DNA from: Takashimella koratensis
Taxonomy: Eukaryota > Basidiomycota > Tremellomycetes > Trichosporonales > Tetragoniomycetaceae
Assembly (NCBI GenBank): GCA_003116875.1
Contig: BCKT01000017.1
Span: forward strand, 1-64,000
Direction: 5' to 3'
Length of the DNA: 64,000 nucleotides
A program made the position numbers and the translations under genes. Within the stretch, counting starts at the first letter, position 1; every line of letters begins with the position of its first letter. Shown one piece after another: positions 22,001 through 33,898 of the stretch. The notes below the pieces were generated by a model that searched no databases, was not told the DNA's origin, and saw only the letters and a program-made list of their open reading frames with translations.

Positions 22001-22478
22001 TTTGGGAGTCGTCCTTGGTGTCGCCGCGAAGAGTAGAGTCGTTGGGGGTGGCATGTTGAGTGTGGAAGAGAGGACAGAATGTTTGATTGATTTGCACACG
22101 TTGCATGGGACGGAAGGTGCAGATATCGCAGGGCAATTTTTGGCCGAAGTGAGTTGGGCCGTATCTTGGAGATGAGGTGGTGCGGGAGATGCTGATGAGT
22201 TTATAGCTCGAGCGGGAAAGATATCTCGGCCTCGGTAAGTCTCGGCATTATACATTCCTTTTTCCACTTGCAAACTTCTTGGTTACTTGCTTCTTCAACT
22301 AACCCACCACGCAGCCTACCTCGTGATTGGGGAAGAAAAGCACGTAGGAACTCAAGACGAACTTCGAGGTTCGAGTAAGATTCGACTAGGTAATTCGGTT
22401 CGTCAGATGCTTGCCGATTACGGATACGCTTGGACCGAAGTTACCGGCTCGATCTGTGTCGATCCGTGTAGGACGTAA
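19026..22478 (+). CDS. CCCH zinc-finger, CUE and SMR domain protein (putative mRNA quality control nuclease)
   Basis: Seven exons, 19026-19694, 19750-19801, 19852-21133, 21169-21237, 21284-22148, 22207-22234 and 22315-22478, code 1042 residues. In order: a disordered Ser/Pro N-terminus, a helical patch near 200-222 (VVKVIKLLDNEEEEEVKELL), a CUE-like segment near 538-578 (LDVLSSVFSTVPKSELEDAL), two CCCH fingers near 650-694 (CRYYLAGECRRSDCRYSH, then CRFWLRGHCAKGPNCEFLH), a DUF1771 helix region near 836-895 and a C-terminal SMR domain near 956-1036. SMR keeps DLHTLHGTEG and IGEEKHVGT. Yeast Cue2 pairs CUE with SMR to cut mRNA at stalled ribosomes; here RNA-binding fingers are added. The nuclease role is inferred from domains. 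Confidence 0.8.
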
Positions 22479-22604
22479 ACCACGTACTGCGCTGGTTCTG
22501 GTTCACGGGGTGACAATTCAACAGATCGAGAAAAGAGATCAAAGTGTCACATCTTGGTGGTCCATCTTGCCCCGTTGCCCATTTCGCTTCCTCGTCAATC
22601 ACCC

Positions 22605-22637
<33 letters not shown>

Positions 22638-22659
22638 NCCTCCTCGTGCTGGCCCCCCT

Positions 22660-22690
<31 letters not shown>

Positions 22691-23453
22691 CCCTTCTCTC
22701 TTCTCCTTCTCCCTTCTCATTTCTTCAACCTAGACTCCTGCTAAACTTAGTCGTGTCCTCGTCTCCCCTGTCTGCTTTCGTGAACACTTTCCCTACTCTC
22801 CCTCCTCCGACCTCGGCTTGCAACTCCCCCTCCACTTGTTTCATGCCTGATACGTTTTATTGTTTACTGTTTCGTTACCAACCACCCTGTCTTCCACACC
22901 CAACTCCCCTTCCACTTCGTTCCAGCCCACGTCCACCTCTACTCCACTACAGCTCACGTCCCTTCACATTCCTACCCCTATACACTTTCCCACCACCCTG
23001 AGATAGATGACCGCCAACGAAGAGCAAGAAGAAAGAAAGAAGAAGACAAACGAAGAACAACCAAGAAAGGTATAAAAAAGAAGAAGGGAGAGAACAAAGT
23101 CTACCAACCGAAATCAAAAGGCGGAAAGAAGCAGAAGTATGATGAGGTAGGGCAGATCAGAAGAGAAGGGTATCTGGAGATTGGAAAGAAGAAATTCGAA
23201 CCAAAGATGAAAAGTGAAAAACGAAAGAAGGTTAATCTAGTTCATAGTCGATGAGATGAGAAGGGATACAGCAGCGAATCAACAGTCTGTTTCGACATGA
23301 GGTTGGGCAAAGATCAAGCTGATTGAAACGGCGATCTCGTACGCTGATCAAGGTGGAACGAAAAAGTGCCCCAATTTTTTCTGCATGGTTACATACATGG
23401 TCGTCAGCCGTTGTCACCGGCTTTGACCATGATCTATAATGTACTTGATCTCG
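22479..23453. other. Convergent intergenic region with poly-C tracts
   Basis: Between two converging genes. It has long C runs, then a purine-rich AAG-type stretch (23020-23240). No gene is supported; the frames across 22411-23001 are homopolymer artefacts. Confidence 0.5.
22606..22687. repeat. Interrupted poly-C tracts with one unresolved base
   Basis: A C run at 22606-22637, an N at 22638, and a second run at about 22653-22687. Run lengths in the assembly are unlikely to be exact. Confidence 0.9.
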
Positions 23454-24590
23454 TCATTGGAGTTGGTTTACAGTCTTCTGTTCCCCTTCATTGTCGTCAT
23501 CGTCATCGTCGTCGTCATATTCGTCGTACAAGATCTCTCGTAAAGTATGGTACACTTCCTTCAAGACTGCAGATCTCGGTCTCACATTCTGCTGGACCAA
23601 TAGAGCAAACATCAGCAATGACCAAGCTATGAATAAGTTTGTCAGGGTTGGGTTGATACTGACATTGAAGACGACAGTGACGGTATCGTCCCTCCCAACT
23701 AAAGCGAGGTAATACCCGACCCTTCCCCATCCTGAGATTCCTTCGTTGATGACGATCGTCGCGAGTGCGGAGAGAGGGACAAAGGACCTGCTCGTTGATA
23801 GGGGCAGCAGGATACGTGCAGGTGATGGAATCGATGATGCGTGGGAGATTTGGGAGGTGTGAGATGTGTGGGAGTCCCGGTTAGGGTGCGTGGGGTAGGT
23901 AAGGTCGTCAATAGGGTTGGGCCGCGTGGGTTGCTGCGTGGGTCGTTTGGAGGTGAAGAATGGGAGAGGGAAAGAGAGACCTCGAGTGGTCGAAAGCTGC
24001 ACCCCGAGAGAAGGAACGGGCGTGATTGATTCTGACAATGGTCAGACAACCGACAGCAATATATAGAAGACAGATGCTTGCACGAGTTGTAAGGGATACG
24101 TACCGTAGAGAACTGTTGTGCAAGTCTTCCACATCATCAAGAGGAGAGTAGTGGCCAAACCGATCCACAACCACGAGATTTGACCCCATTGTCCAGTAAC
24201 GACACCCATCAGCACCCAGGCCGACCTTCCCAACTCATTTCCGAGTCCGAGTCCAAATCCAAACCCCCAATCGAATTCATGTCTACCCACCCATCGTTCC
24301 ACACCAACGGCGACTGACCACATCCACGCCGCCAGGGCAATAACCACCGCCCACCCTCCCAGACCCAACGGGAAGGTATCGCCGCTTACGACTCTTCCTC
24401 TTCGATCATGTGTAAAGTTGTGGACCCGGATCTCGACGCGGGTCAGGGTGTTGGCTTGTCTTTGGTTATTTGTGAGCGAGGAGGGAGAGAAGGAGGTTAG
24501 GTCGATGATTTCGAGCTCTGGATGAGTTGCGAGCGGGCGAGAGGACGCCAGGGAGGACGTGAAGGGAAGAGAGGGAGCATCGGGGGTCAT
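23454..24590 (-). CDS. GPI15: GPI-GlcNAc transferase subunit (PIG-H / Gpi15)
   Basis: Part of the ER enzyme that moves GlcNAc to phosphatidylinositol, the first step of GPI anchor synthesis. Exons 24590-24104, 24031-23664 and 23591-23454 give 330 residues. Two membrane segments are visible (about 78-96, GWAVVIALAAWMWSVAVG, and about 138-155, WLWIGLATTLLLMMW). The PIG-H domain follows: SLGVQLSTTRG, FVPLSALATIVINEGISGW, YYLALV and NVRPRSAVLKEVYHTLREIL. The tail is a run of aspartates. The third exon follows a 72-base intron that is open in frame, so retention would add 24 hydrophobic residues. The start at 24590 is chosen over 24692 because the upstream part is only basic repeats; an extra 5' exon is possible. 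Confidence 0.85.
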
Positions 24591-25235
24591 ACCATGAACC
24601 GACCGGGCCGAGCGGCGATATCGATACTGTCGAGTAAAGTCGGGACGACGACGACGGTGTTGATGGGTGTTTGAAGATGTGGACAATATCACAGGTGGTG
24701 ACTGACGGAAAACTCAACTTGGGTTGGACCCTGAATCTGCAGTCAAGGTGAGAGCAATTTCAAAATCCCCCACTCAGCATCCACCGTCCACCCATCTGTC
24801 CACCCATCCACGGCCCATCGCCGACCACCGCCGACACTCACCGCCGTCGGCGACCTCCACGACCGCCACCGCTGAACCACTTTGATACGGCGAAACTGCC
24901 AGTGGGCGACGCAATCTCCTCGCAACGGTCTGTGGTTCCCCCAGTCGGTCTTCAAGTCAAACTCCGTCGCCGTGACCTCAACAAGTGTTTCGATCGGTCC
25001 ATCACAACACCGCACCGGTCGGACCCGGTATCTCTTTTTTCACCTCTTTCCTCATCTCTACACTCGTCGCGTCTTCGTCTTCTCAATTCGTGGCTCCTTG
25101 TTCACCGCCAAGCCCGTAACTTCTGTATCTTGCACACTGCGAGCAAGCGTGCACATACCGAAGGCCTTCCGGACACAGGCGATAGGTCGCCGCAGCTGGC
25201 TCATCGCACGCTTGGTCTAGCCGACGGCACAGCAC
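24591..25235. other. Divergent promoter region
   Basis: Lies between GPI15 (leftward) and the gene starting at 25236 (rightward). A frame on the reverse strand continues upstream of 24590 to 24692 but lacks support. No other gene. Confidence 0.5.
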
Positions 25236-28200
25236 ATGGGCGAAACTGTTAGTCTCTCCTCAACATCTTACGACCCTCTCCATGACCTTCTCTTGCCTGA
25301 TTCTCTTCTATCTCCTCTGACGCTTTCCCATGCCTCTTTTCTGATAACCACGCTCACGCTCAAGCTGACATTGGCAGAACCCGGACCCGCAATACGACCT
25401 CCGCCTCGTCCTATTCCCTGTACCCGGTGCGCGCCCGCACGGCGTTCACCCATCCGCGACGGTTCCCGACGGTTCCTCGGCTCCGACCTCTCGTCGACCC
25501 AGTTCGAGCTCCGACACGACTCGCCCGCCCGACCCGGCGCCGTCGAGACCCATGTCCTCGTCTGGTCCCGACGTGCAGAGTCGGGAAGCTGGACCCGGTG
25601 CCGATCTGGACCAGAGTACGATGCCTAGTCACGCCATGTTTCCTATCACTGGATCAAGGCCGACAGGCATCAGTGCGTACCTGAGTACTCAAGATGGGCA
25701 GCGACATGGGTTGGGATCCAGCGAGTCGACACCGGGAGAGCAAGATGCCGGCCAGCAGAACCAAAACCAGGCGAACCAGCAAAATCAGCAACAACCGAAC
25801 CAGCAGAGCCAAAGTCAAGGTCACCAAAGTCATCTCGACTACCTACCCCTTGACCCGCCTGATTTTATCATGCCTCTTCCTATCCCCGGTATCATGCGCG
25901 GGAACAGTGTCAAGCAGCCTGACCCTTCTACCCAATCCACGACTCCCGACTTTCTCGTCCCCTCCTCCTTCCCTTCCACCTCTACCTCCACATCGACCGA
26001 CACCACCGCTGCTCAACCCGAGGGGATGCCTCTCGTTGACCACTTTCCCATGCCTGGCGTTCGAAAGACCAACGGAGGTCCCTCCATCCAAGCGGACGGA
26101 AACACCTACACCCTCGCGGCGCTGGGAGGTCTCTCGCAGGCGGATATCGAGCGACACCAGCGGTCTCAGAACGGACCGACCGCTGACGATCCGTACATCC
26201 AACGCCGACTGTACCCTTTCCCTGTGCCTGGCCAGCGCCCGTCAACGCAAGGGAAGGCGCCGCCGAGGGTGGAAGGGGTCAGCCAGATGCTCAAGGAGTA
26301 CGACGACGTCTACCTCCATGGCCCGGGCTCACCCAGTACCGGCGCTATGGGACCTACCGGCTTGAAAGCAGACACAATTACTCGTGGTTGGCGTATGCAC
26401 CGCGTGGAAGACGTGAAGACCGGCGAATCTTCCGTTCTTCCAGCAGTATCCAATACGCACGGTCGAAACCAGCCTCCACCCGAGATCCCGTCAACCATCG
26501 CGGACCCAATCGCCTCGTTCCTTCGCGAACTACCGCAACCAAACGAGGGGCCCGCAAGGCAGGCGATGTGGACAGAGATGATTAGGCTCAAGACAAGGAC
26601 GCTAGAGTTACAGATTGCCGAGCATAGGAGGAAAGAGAAAGAGGCGGAATTGGAGTTGGCGCGACTACAGCAGCAAGCGAATATGATGAGTTCTGCGACC
26701 GGGTCAGGGGGGTCAGGAGGGACAGGCGCTGGATCGACACAGACGCAGACACCGTCGCTTAATCCGATGGGAGGAGCGCAACACCTCCACGGACTCAGTC
26801 CACGATCGACGGCAGTCAACACGCAAGGAGGGATGCTTACGACCTCGAACCAAGGATCAGCAACTCAGGGCTTGCCTCAACCCAACCACGCTTCCCCATC
26901 CTCGTTCTCCAATTACCCACTGGTCACGCACGCTCGTTCACCCGTGATTGAGGGAGCTACATTCACCGACCAGCTCGTACCGTCTATCCCCCCTCTTCCA
27001 CCCCACCTCGGCACTCACAACACCCATACTACGCACATGACACAGGCACCCACGCCTGGACCCGTATCGGCGCCGACGCCGATGACGCCGTTCGACCTCG
27101 AAGCGCTATTGCAGGAGAACACCAACCTCGATCACCTCTTCTCATGGCTGCCTGAACTAGGCGACTCGATGTCGGATTTCGGACTCGCTGCTGCTCCGCC
27201 TCCCACTGCCGCACCGGCCGACCTCGTTGTTCCGTCTTCCACCTCGGATCCATCGTTAGCGATGCTCAACCCGTTCTCCAACCCTCAATTCGGCCAAACA
27301 CCAGATACCGGCCACCCACGCACATCGTTTCCCCGTAGCAGCGGCCCAGATTCAGGTACCGCCACGGCCTCGACCTCTCCCCAGAAGCGGCGGTCCATGT
27401 CCCCCGATAGTCCCGTTTCAGGCCACCACTCAGGTGGCCACGTATCGAAGAAAGCCAAACGACCAGCAGAGAAGAAAGTCGTCATTGAGCGAAACACGAC
27501 ATGTTCAAAGTGTTCTCAACCTATCGCGCGGTTGTTGTTCCGCGCACCGAGGTCTCAAATGCCGACACCTATCACTGTGGACTTGGTCTGTCCTGATTGT
27601 TCGGGCGTACATCAGCCGTCTTCGATCGATACGGCATCCATGGGCGTAGCTGTCGCAGCGGCCGGTACAGCTCCTGGATCCGGCACAACTGCCACCAACC
27701 CTGCAGGCCGAGACCCACTGGTCCTTGGCCAACAACAAGTTGGAAGTATCGAGACGCGTAAACGGATGCGAACAGCTATGGAGGACGAAGATCTGATGAC
27801 TAAAGAATCTACCCGCCGATGTTTCTGCGACGTCTGTCATCGTGTCGTCGCTGTTGGCCAGATCATCGGTGGCGAGGAGCGCGATTCTTTGGGTTACATG
27901 TGTGAAATTGTCTGCACCGAGTGTGATGGGAAGTATCAGCGCTGCACGGATTGCGGGGGTGGCGGTGGACCTCGTGTAGGGATTGGGAAATGGAGATTGA
28001 AACAGGTCTTTCAACCTGGTCGAAAAACGTGTAGCCTATCGCATAGTAGGCTAGGCGATAGACCAAGAGAGATTGGAGTCCATGTGACTCCGACGGATTT
28101 CACACCGGAACAGATGAAAGAGGTGTTGACGAGGTGTAAGACGTTGTGGTATGAGAAGACCCTGAGTAGGCTGGCTGTACCCGAGATGTTTGAGTAAGTG

Positions 28201-29638
28201 GAGGCGATGGGGAAGCGAAGGTGTTTGAAGTGGGATGGGAGCGCTGATAAAAGCTTTGGTGGGGAAATAGGATCGATCTTGCGCCAAACTTGATCAACCC
28301 TCTGCGAAATTTCCAAGATATCGAGGATATCATCGCTCGTCAATGGCCATCTCGAGAGACCATGATCAAAGCCGAAGGTGTGGACCCTAAACAATTTAAG
28401 CGATTGTTAGGTCTAACCGTGAGTGTTGTGGTGTTCTTTATCCTCTTTCTTGGTCTCTCCGAATAAAACCTCGTATATGTTACCTGTGACGCATGACTGA
28501 GCTGACGTGCTGGGTCTACTACCGACGACGACAGTGGGCACATTCTCGACCCCGCCGGAGCGTACGTAGTATCGACCTAGAAGAAGAGTATGCACGCGCG
28601 GTGGAAGCGAATGACGATGACGATATGAGTACGGTTCTTGCCAATGTCAAGAGAAGTGAGTTGGCCTGTTTTGAGTTGGACTCGGGGTAAGACGCTGATA
28701 GGTTGCAGCGAACGTGGTGATCCCCGCTGGGTCGGAACTGGTGGGCATGTGGGGTGGAGAGTGGGATATGATCCGTGAGTGCCTGTACCCATCCGCCTAT
28801 ACCTAACTACCTACCGTCGTTTTCATGTGCACTCCTACCTCCCTTTATTGTTCAACTGATCTATTGGTTGAAACCTCGCTGACGTTCTCAGACGGCTCGT
28901 TGCTCGTATCCACATTCATACCTTTCGAAGGGACAGACGGGGAAGACGTCACCGCCTTGTCCGTTGGCGAACTAATCACCAAAGTTCAAGGCCTGCAACA
29001 AAAGATCAACGCAGAGAGGGTGGTGGAGGCACAGAAGAAGGGAGTCGAACCTGATTTGTTGCCTCAGTGTGAACATTTATGGGTCGTTTCAGGGGTGAGT
29101 GATGTCAAGTGGTATCAGGCGCTAGCCGATCTCACCACCTTCGAGGGATGAGAGGGAAGAGGTGAAAGAGGGAGGAGAGAAGGACTGACATTGTGGTTTA
29201 GGGGAATATGCCGTTGATCAAAGAGCGTATGACGGATATTCTTATTCGAAAACGAGCTTTTGTTCATGTGGAAGAGTACCTAACCCGACATCCCGAATTC
29301 ATTCACGCGCTCAACGCGAGGCCAGGTGAGTGATCTGCGGTGTGGTATGGGTCTAGAGCTATATGAACAAACAAATAGGGTAAAAACTAATACTTGCTAT
29401 TTGTTTCTCTCGCCTATCTCTTTCTTTCATAGTCGGTCTTCACCCTGACTTGAACCGACCACTTCCTCATCAAGTCACTTCTAACCCAGAATATACATCC
29501 CCACACCCACTTGTTCTCGTTCGTTGGTTGGGGAAAGATTTTGATGCTGCCAAGATTTTGGAGATTAAGCAATTGGAATTTGGAGGTGGAGCGAAAGCGA
29601 GAGCAAAGTTGAAGAAGATGCCAAAGAGTAGGGTTTGA
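25236..29638 (+). CDS. Large conserved-looking protein with paired Cys motifs, unknown function
   Basis: Eight exons, 25236-25247, 25378-28193, 28271-28418, 28535-28655, 28709-28774, 28892-29094, 29202-29325 and 29433-29638, code 1231 residues. The first exon (MGET, donor GTTAGT) is inferred: it joins in frame to NPDPQYDLRLVLFPVPGARP. The first 650 residues are Gln/Ser/Pro/Thr-rich with one charged helix (RLKTRTLELQIAEHRRKEKE), typical of nuclear regulators. A basic KKAKRP patch precedes CSKCSQPI and CPDC, then CFCDVCHR, CEIVCTEC and CTDC, which look like several zinc-binding CxxC pairs. The C-terminal 400 residues look folded and end in KARAKLKKMPKSRV. I do not recognise the family. A chromatin or transcription role is only a guess. 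Confidence 0.7.
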
Positions 29639-30037
29639 GTTGAAAGTCTCCAAGGTCCGGAAGGGGACTAAAAGTGTCACAGAAGCTGGGAGCGAGGTAA
29701 ATGAGGACTAATCGGCCAGAAGAAGAGGAAGAGAAGAGGCCTAGGGTGAACGATACCGATGGAGTGGTAGATAGGAAGTAGATACATGATGCACGTAATA
29801 ATGTAGTCAAGTGTTAACCTTTATGAACAATGTTCAAAAAACTCAATCAACCACAGTATGTCAGGGCGGGTATAGAGCAAGACCAAGAACTAGGCAGATA
29901 GGGTAGTAGATACATGATCAGATAGATACTTTCTACAACATCTACGACACTCCTCTCAGCCTAACCTACATGGTACATCCTCTTCCCGATCTTCAGACCA
30001 CACTCAGTATTCAAAACTCAGTGTTTACACTCGGTGT
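29639..30037. other. Convergent 3' region
   Basis: Separates two converging genes. Nothing further is seen. Confidence 0.5.
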
Positions 30038-33000
30038 TTACTCCGCGACTAGACCCGAGACAATACTCCGACTGCGTACGGGGATCCTTGACCCAGGTGG
30101 TGTCCCCGTCCCCGTTCCAGTCCCTGGTCCTGGTCCTGGTCCTGTACTGGCACTTGTCCCAACTGGAATCCCGGACCCAGCAACACCAGCGACGGCTCGA
30201 CCATGTCCTGTCCCATGACTCGTATTCGACGTCGCCGAGTCAGTCCGTCGATGACCTCCGCTCTTCCTCGGTATCCTCGTCCCCGACCCCGACGCCAACA
30301 CCGACGCCGACACCGTATTTGTCCCGCTCAAACCAGACTGTACCGAGATAGATCCCGGTAAACCGATGGGTAAGCCACTGGGTAACTCTCGTGGCCCGTT
30401 AGGAGTGTACAGCGTACTTGTGCTTGATTTGCGCGACGGAGTAGACATTGTCGTCGATATTGATCCTGTCCTCTTCCTTGACGCCGAGGCAGACGTTGAG
30501 GTCGCAGAATTTGACGGTGTACGAGTATGCGAGATCCCCAGACCTACAGATGCGGAGTATGCGTGCCCTGATGAACCAAAGGTACCTGGTCGTTTCTCTT
30601 CCCTCGACCTGGGTACACTCCGATCTCGTCTGACCAAAGCAGGAGTTCCCGGTGTTCCTCCCGACAGAGCAGGTGATGGACTTTCCGTGTCGAAAGTCGG
30701 TGACACAGCAGAGGCAGATGCAGGTGAACTAAAGAGACTCGTACTTGTCGACGACCGCCGAACGTGTTCTTTCCCCGTTGGCCCGTGAGACCCGTGTGGC
30801 CCGTGTGCCCCGTGCTGGTGCGTCTGGAGATGAGGCGAATTACCCTGGTTTGAGCGACGTGGGATCCGACTCACACTCGGTCGGACAAGCGATGGGGTCG
30901 ATGGGTTCCGAGAAAGTGAAGGGGACGGAGAAGGCGCGACGGAAGAGGATCGGGTAATGGGAGAGGGAACGATGGATGTGGATGGTGAAGAAGGAGAAGG
31001 GAGGGATGTGGTTCGAGTTCGGATAAAGGTCTCGGCATGTTCGTCAAGAGGTTCAATGGGTGAAGTGAGTGTTTCGATAGCCTCGGCCGCTTCCGTCGCG
31101 TCGGCCTGATGATCGACGGTTGTTTCGGCGTCGATCGGAGCGGGCGTAGAGTCGGTCTCGAGGGTGAGAAGACCAGGACGCGGCGAAGGCGAGTCGGGTT
31201 GGAACAGGACCGAGTCGGTGAGATGCGCCGGATGGGACGAGTCTCGACCGGATACAGATGTACCGTTTGAAAAGTCACGGATATCACCGTTGACTTTCTT
31301 CATCTGCGTGTGCTTGACCTCGACTGGGACATCGTTCTCGTTCGGATCCTCCTCATCATGCCTCGCCTCGACGCCTTTCTCCATCCCACTCTCGCTCATC
31401 CCAATCGCTGGGCTCGGTCCCTCCTCTACCTCTCCTCCCTCTACCCCGTTGACCACCGGGATCAAACTCTCATCGATCGTTCCTACCTCGGGCGACTCTG
31501 GTCTCGGTCTCAACGGCCTCAAATCGTCCCCCTCTGTATCTCCCAACTCTGGCGAAGACTTGGCGACGAGTGCTTCTTGTCCCTCCACGATAAGTTTCTG
31601 GAGTCGGGACGACATCAGGTCTAGACGGGCGATCATTGCTTCGTCCTCCGAGTCGACGTCGGGTTCGGGCCCGGATACAGGCGCAGCTTGGACTTTAGGT
31701 TCAGTGGGTTGTTGGGTGGGTTCTTGGTTATGTACTTGGACAGGTTCAGGTTCAGGTTCGGGTTCGGTGCGCTCGTCGGTAGAGGTTTCCAAGACAGACT
31801 CGGGCGGTACATCAAGTCGAGAAATTGGATGGGTCGGGGTATCCGGAGTCGGCGGTGTACGAATCTGCACTTGAGGCTGTATCTGCGCCTGAACCTGGGG
31901 TTGTGGTTGTGGTTGTGGTTGTGGATGGGAAAACGACTGCGACGAACGTCTTGAAATTTGTCCAAACGACAACGGAGCTCGAAATGAGTGAACTTGAACT
32001 CTTGATTTCCGGCGTCGATGTAATTTCGCACGATGTGGGGATGCCGTCGGTGTGATATCCTGCGTTCCACGTCAATGGTCAGATGTTTTGACTATCTGGA
32101 ATGAGAGGCGCATCTGGGGGACGAGAACTCACGTCGTTGTCGTCATCTACCCATGCCTCAACGGTCTCTTCGTATGCCGGAGGCGGCAAGTCGCCGTCTC
32201 TCTCTTCTGCCCCACTCGAGCTCTCGGTAGACTCGTCCGCTTCCGAACTCCCCTTTCCATCCTCTGACACAGATGCCGACGCCGCTAATTGGGACTCAGT
32301 CTCCTGTATTCCCGTCGATCCTGTCGACTCTGTCGACTCGGCCAATTCTGCATTCTCCTCTCCTTCTGCTCCTTCTACCCCTTCTCCCCGCACCTCGTTG
32401 TCTTCACTCTCGCCTTCATACTCTTCGTCGTGATCAGGTCCAGCCTTGTCTCCCCAACCGCCTGAGAACAACCGATACGCAGTCCTAAAGGCTTGTCAGC
32501 ATTCCTTTCCAGTGATTTCCCACGGCGATGGCAGCGATACAATTCAGATACAGCCATGATTGCCTCGAAGTGAAGGCGTAGAACGTCTCCTCTACTTGCT
32601 TTGATCAAAACGAAAGACTCACAATCCTAGGGCCGCCGCATTCACAGCACCATCGACCAAACTCCCTCCCCATGTCTTTCGTTTATCTCGTCGACTCGCT
32701 GCTACCCCAGCTGCTATCCGTTCCTTCTCCTCTTCTGCGCTTGCTTTAATCGCCGCTCGTTCTGCAGTTACATATACTGTTACCACCATTGCCATTTCCC
32801 ACCATCATCAGCAATCAACACTCAATGGCGTTCATCAAAGGCTCCACAGAGGCTTCACCACCAGGCAATTGTAACTATGCTTCAACTCACACGAAGATAA
32901 TTCCCGTTCGACCTCTGCACCGACTGCACCAACGGTGGTCACCCTTCCCTTGCCCGATCGGGAGTCTACACTTGTCACAGCGACAGAGGAGGAAGGGGCC

Positions 33001-33299
33001 CACCCTTTCCCTACCAGTGACTTCCCGGCCATCGAACCCGACCGCATCGTCTCGGCCGTGCTGCTGCCGGACCCGCCGCTAGCGCCCTGGGACGAGGACG
33101 AGCGAGAGAGCGAGGCGGAGAGGGAGAGTGAGTGGCTATGCGATGAGGAAGAGCGGGATATCGCACGCCGAGAGGGCGGTAAATGCGGTTGCGTTTGTTG
33201 CGGCGAGATAGGTGGGAGTTGGGGAAGAGAGGTGGAGGTGGAGGTGAGGGTGGAAGAAGAGGACGAGGCGGATGAAGGACCACGGTCAGTATCGTCCAT
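30038..33299 (-). CDS. Large Ser/Pro-rich protein, unknown function
   Basis: Four exons, 33299-32891, 32776-32623, 32484-32133 and 32059-30038, code 978 residues. Most of the chain is low complexity: serine runs at the N-terminus, an acidic Glu/Asp/Ser part at 200-300, glutamine-proline dipeptides near 350 and a long Ser/Thr/Gly/Arg tail. The one ordered-looking part spans the second and third exons: EEEKERIAAGVAASRRDKRK, then WGGSLVDGAVNAAALGLTAY and RLFSGGWG. This could be a short amphipathic or membrane-associating helix. A PPPAYEE motif (near residue 292) matches the PPxY class bound by WW domains, suggesting contact with a Rsp5-type ubiquitin ligase. Splice phases are consistent throughout. 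Confidence 0.7.
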
Positions 33300-33898
33300 C
33301 GTGATGAGACCGGGCCCCGAACCGCGAGTATCAAGGTGGGACAGACAGCGAGTGGATCAGTGTGGATGAATGTAAACAGAGAGGTGAGAGTCGTGGGAGT
33401 AGTGGGAAAGAAAACAACGCAAGTAGGTAGGTTGAGTATATGAATTGGGTGGGAACCTAATAATCACCCAGGAACTGACCGACTCACCCACTCACCCAGC
33501 AAGGAGAGTGAAATGGGAATTTGCCGCTTTGGTAAGGGAAGAGCCGGACGCTTATCACGCCTATTTCAAGATGGATCTATTTTGGGGGAGGGAGGTAATG
33601 TAATAGGTAGAGTAGAGTAGAGGAGAGGAGAGGGGGGATTAGAACGCTCGATGCGTTAGATGCATGGGAGAAGGGATGAGCATGGTGAGGAAGAGAAAGA
33701 GGATGAAGAGGAAAGATGAAGATGTGAGGATGAGAATGATCAAAGTGATGGTTTTGACTGATGGTTCATGATGACGCAGTGACAGTGCTCAGACGACACC
33801 TCAACCACACAACCGATGCATCTCTCCACTCTGCACTCTCACTCTCACTCTCACTCTTCACTCCCAGGGCAAGGGCGGTTCCTAAACACAACATAATC
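33300..33898. other. Divergent promoter region
   Basis: Lies upstream of the Ser/Pro-rich gene and of the phosphoribosyltransferase gene. A CTCTCA repeat at about 33836-33860 precedes the latter's start. No gene seen. Confidence 0.5.

Noticed and set aside
22411..23001. Proline-run open frame across the poly-C tract
   Set aside because: Homopolymer translation that includes an N; it is in a convergent 3' region.
31164..31874. Plus-strand open frame of 236 codons
   Set aside because: Antisense to the large last exon of the Ser/Pro-rich gene at 30038-33299.
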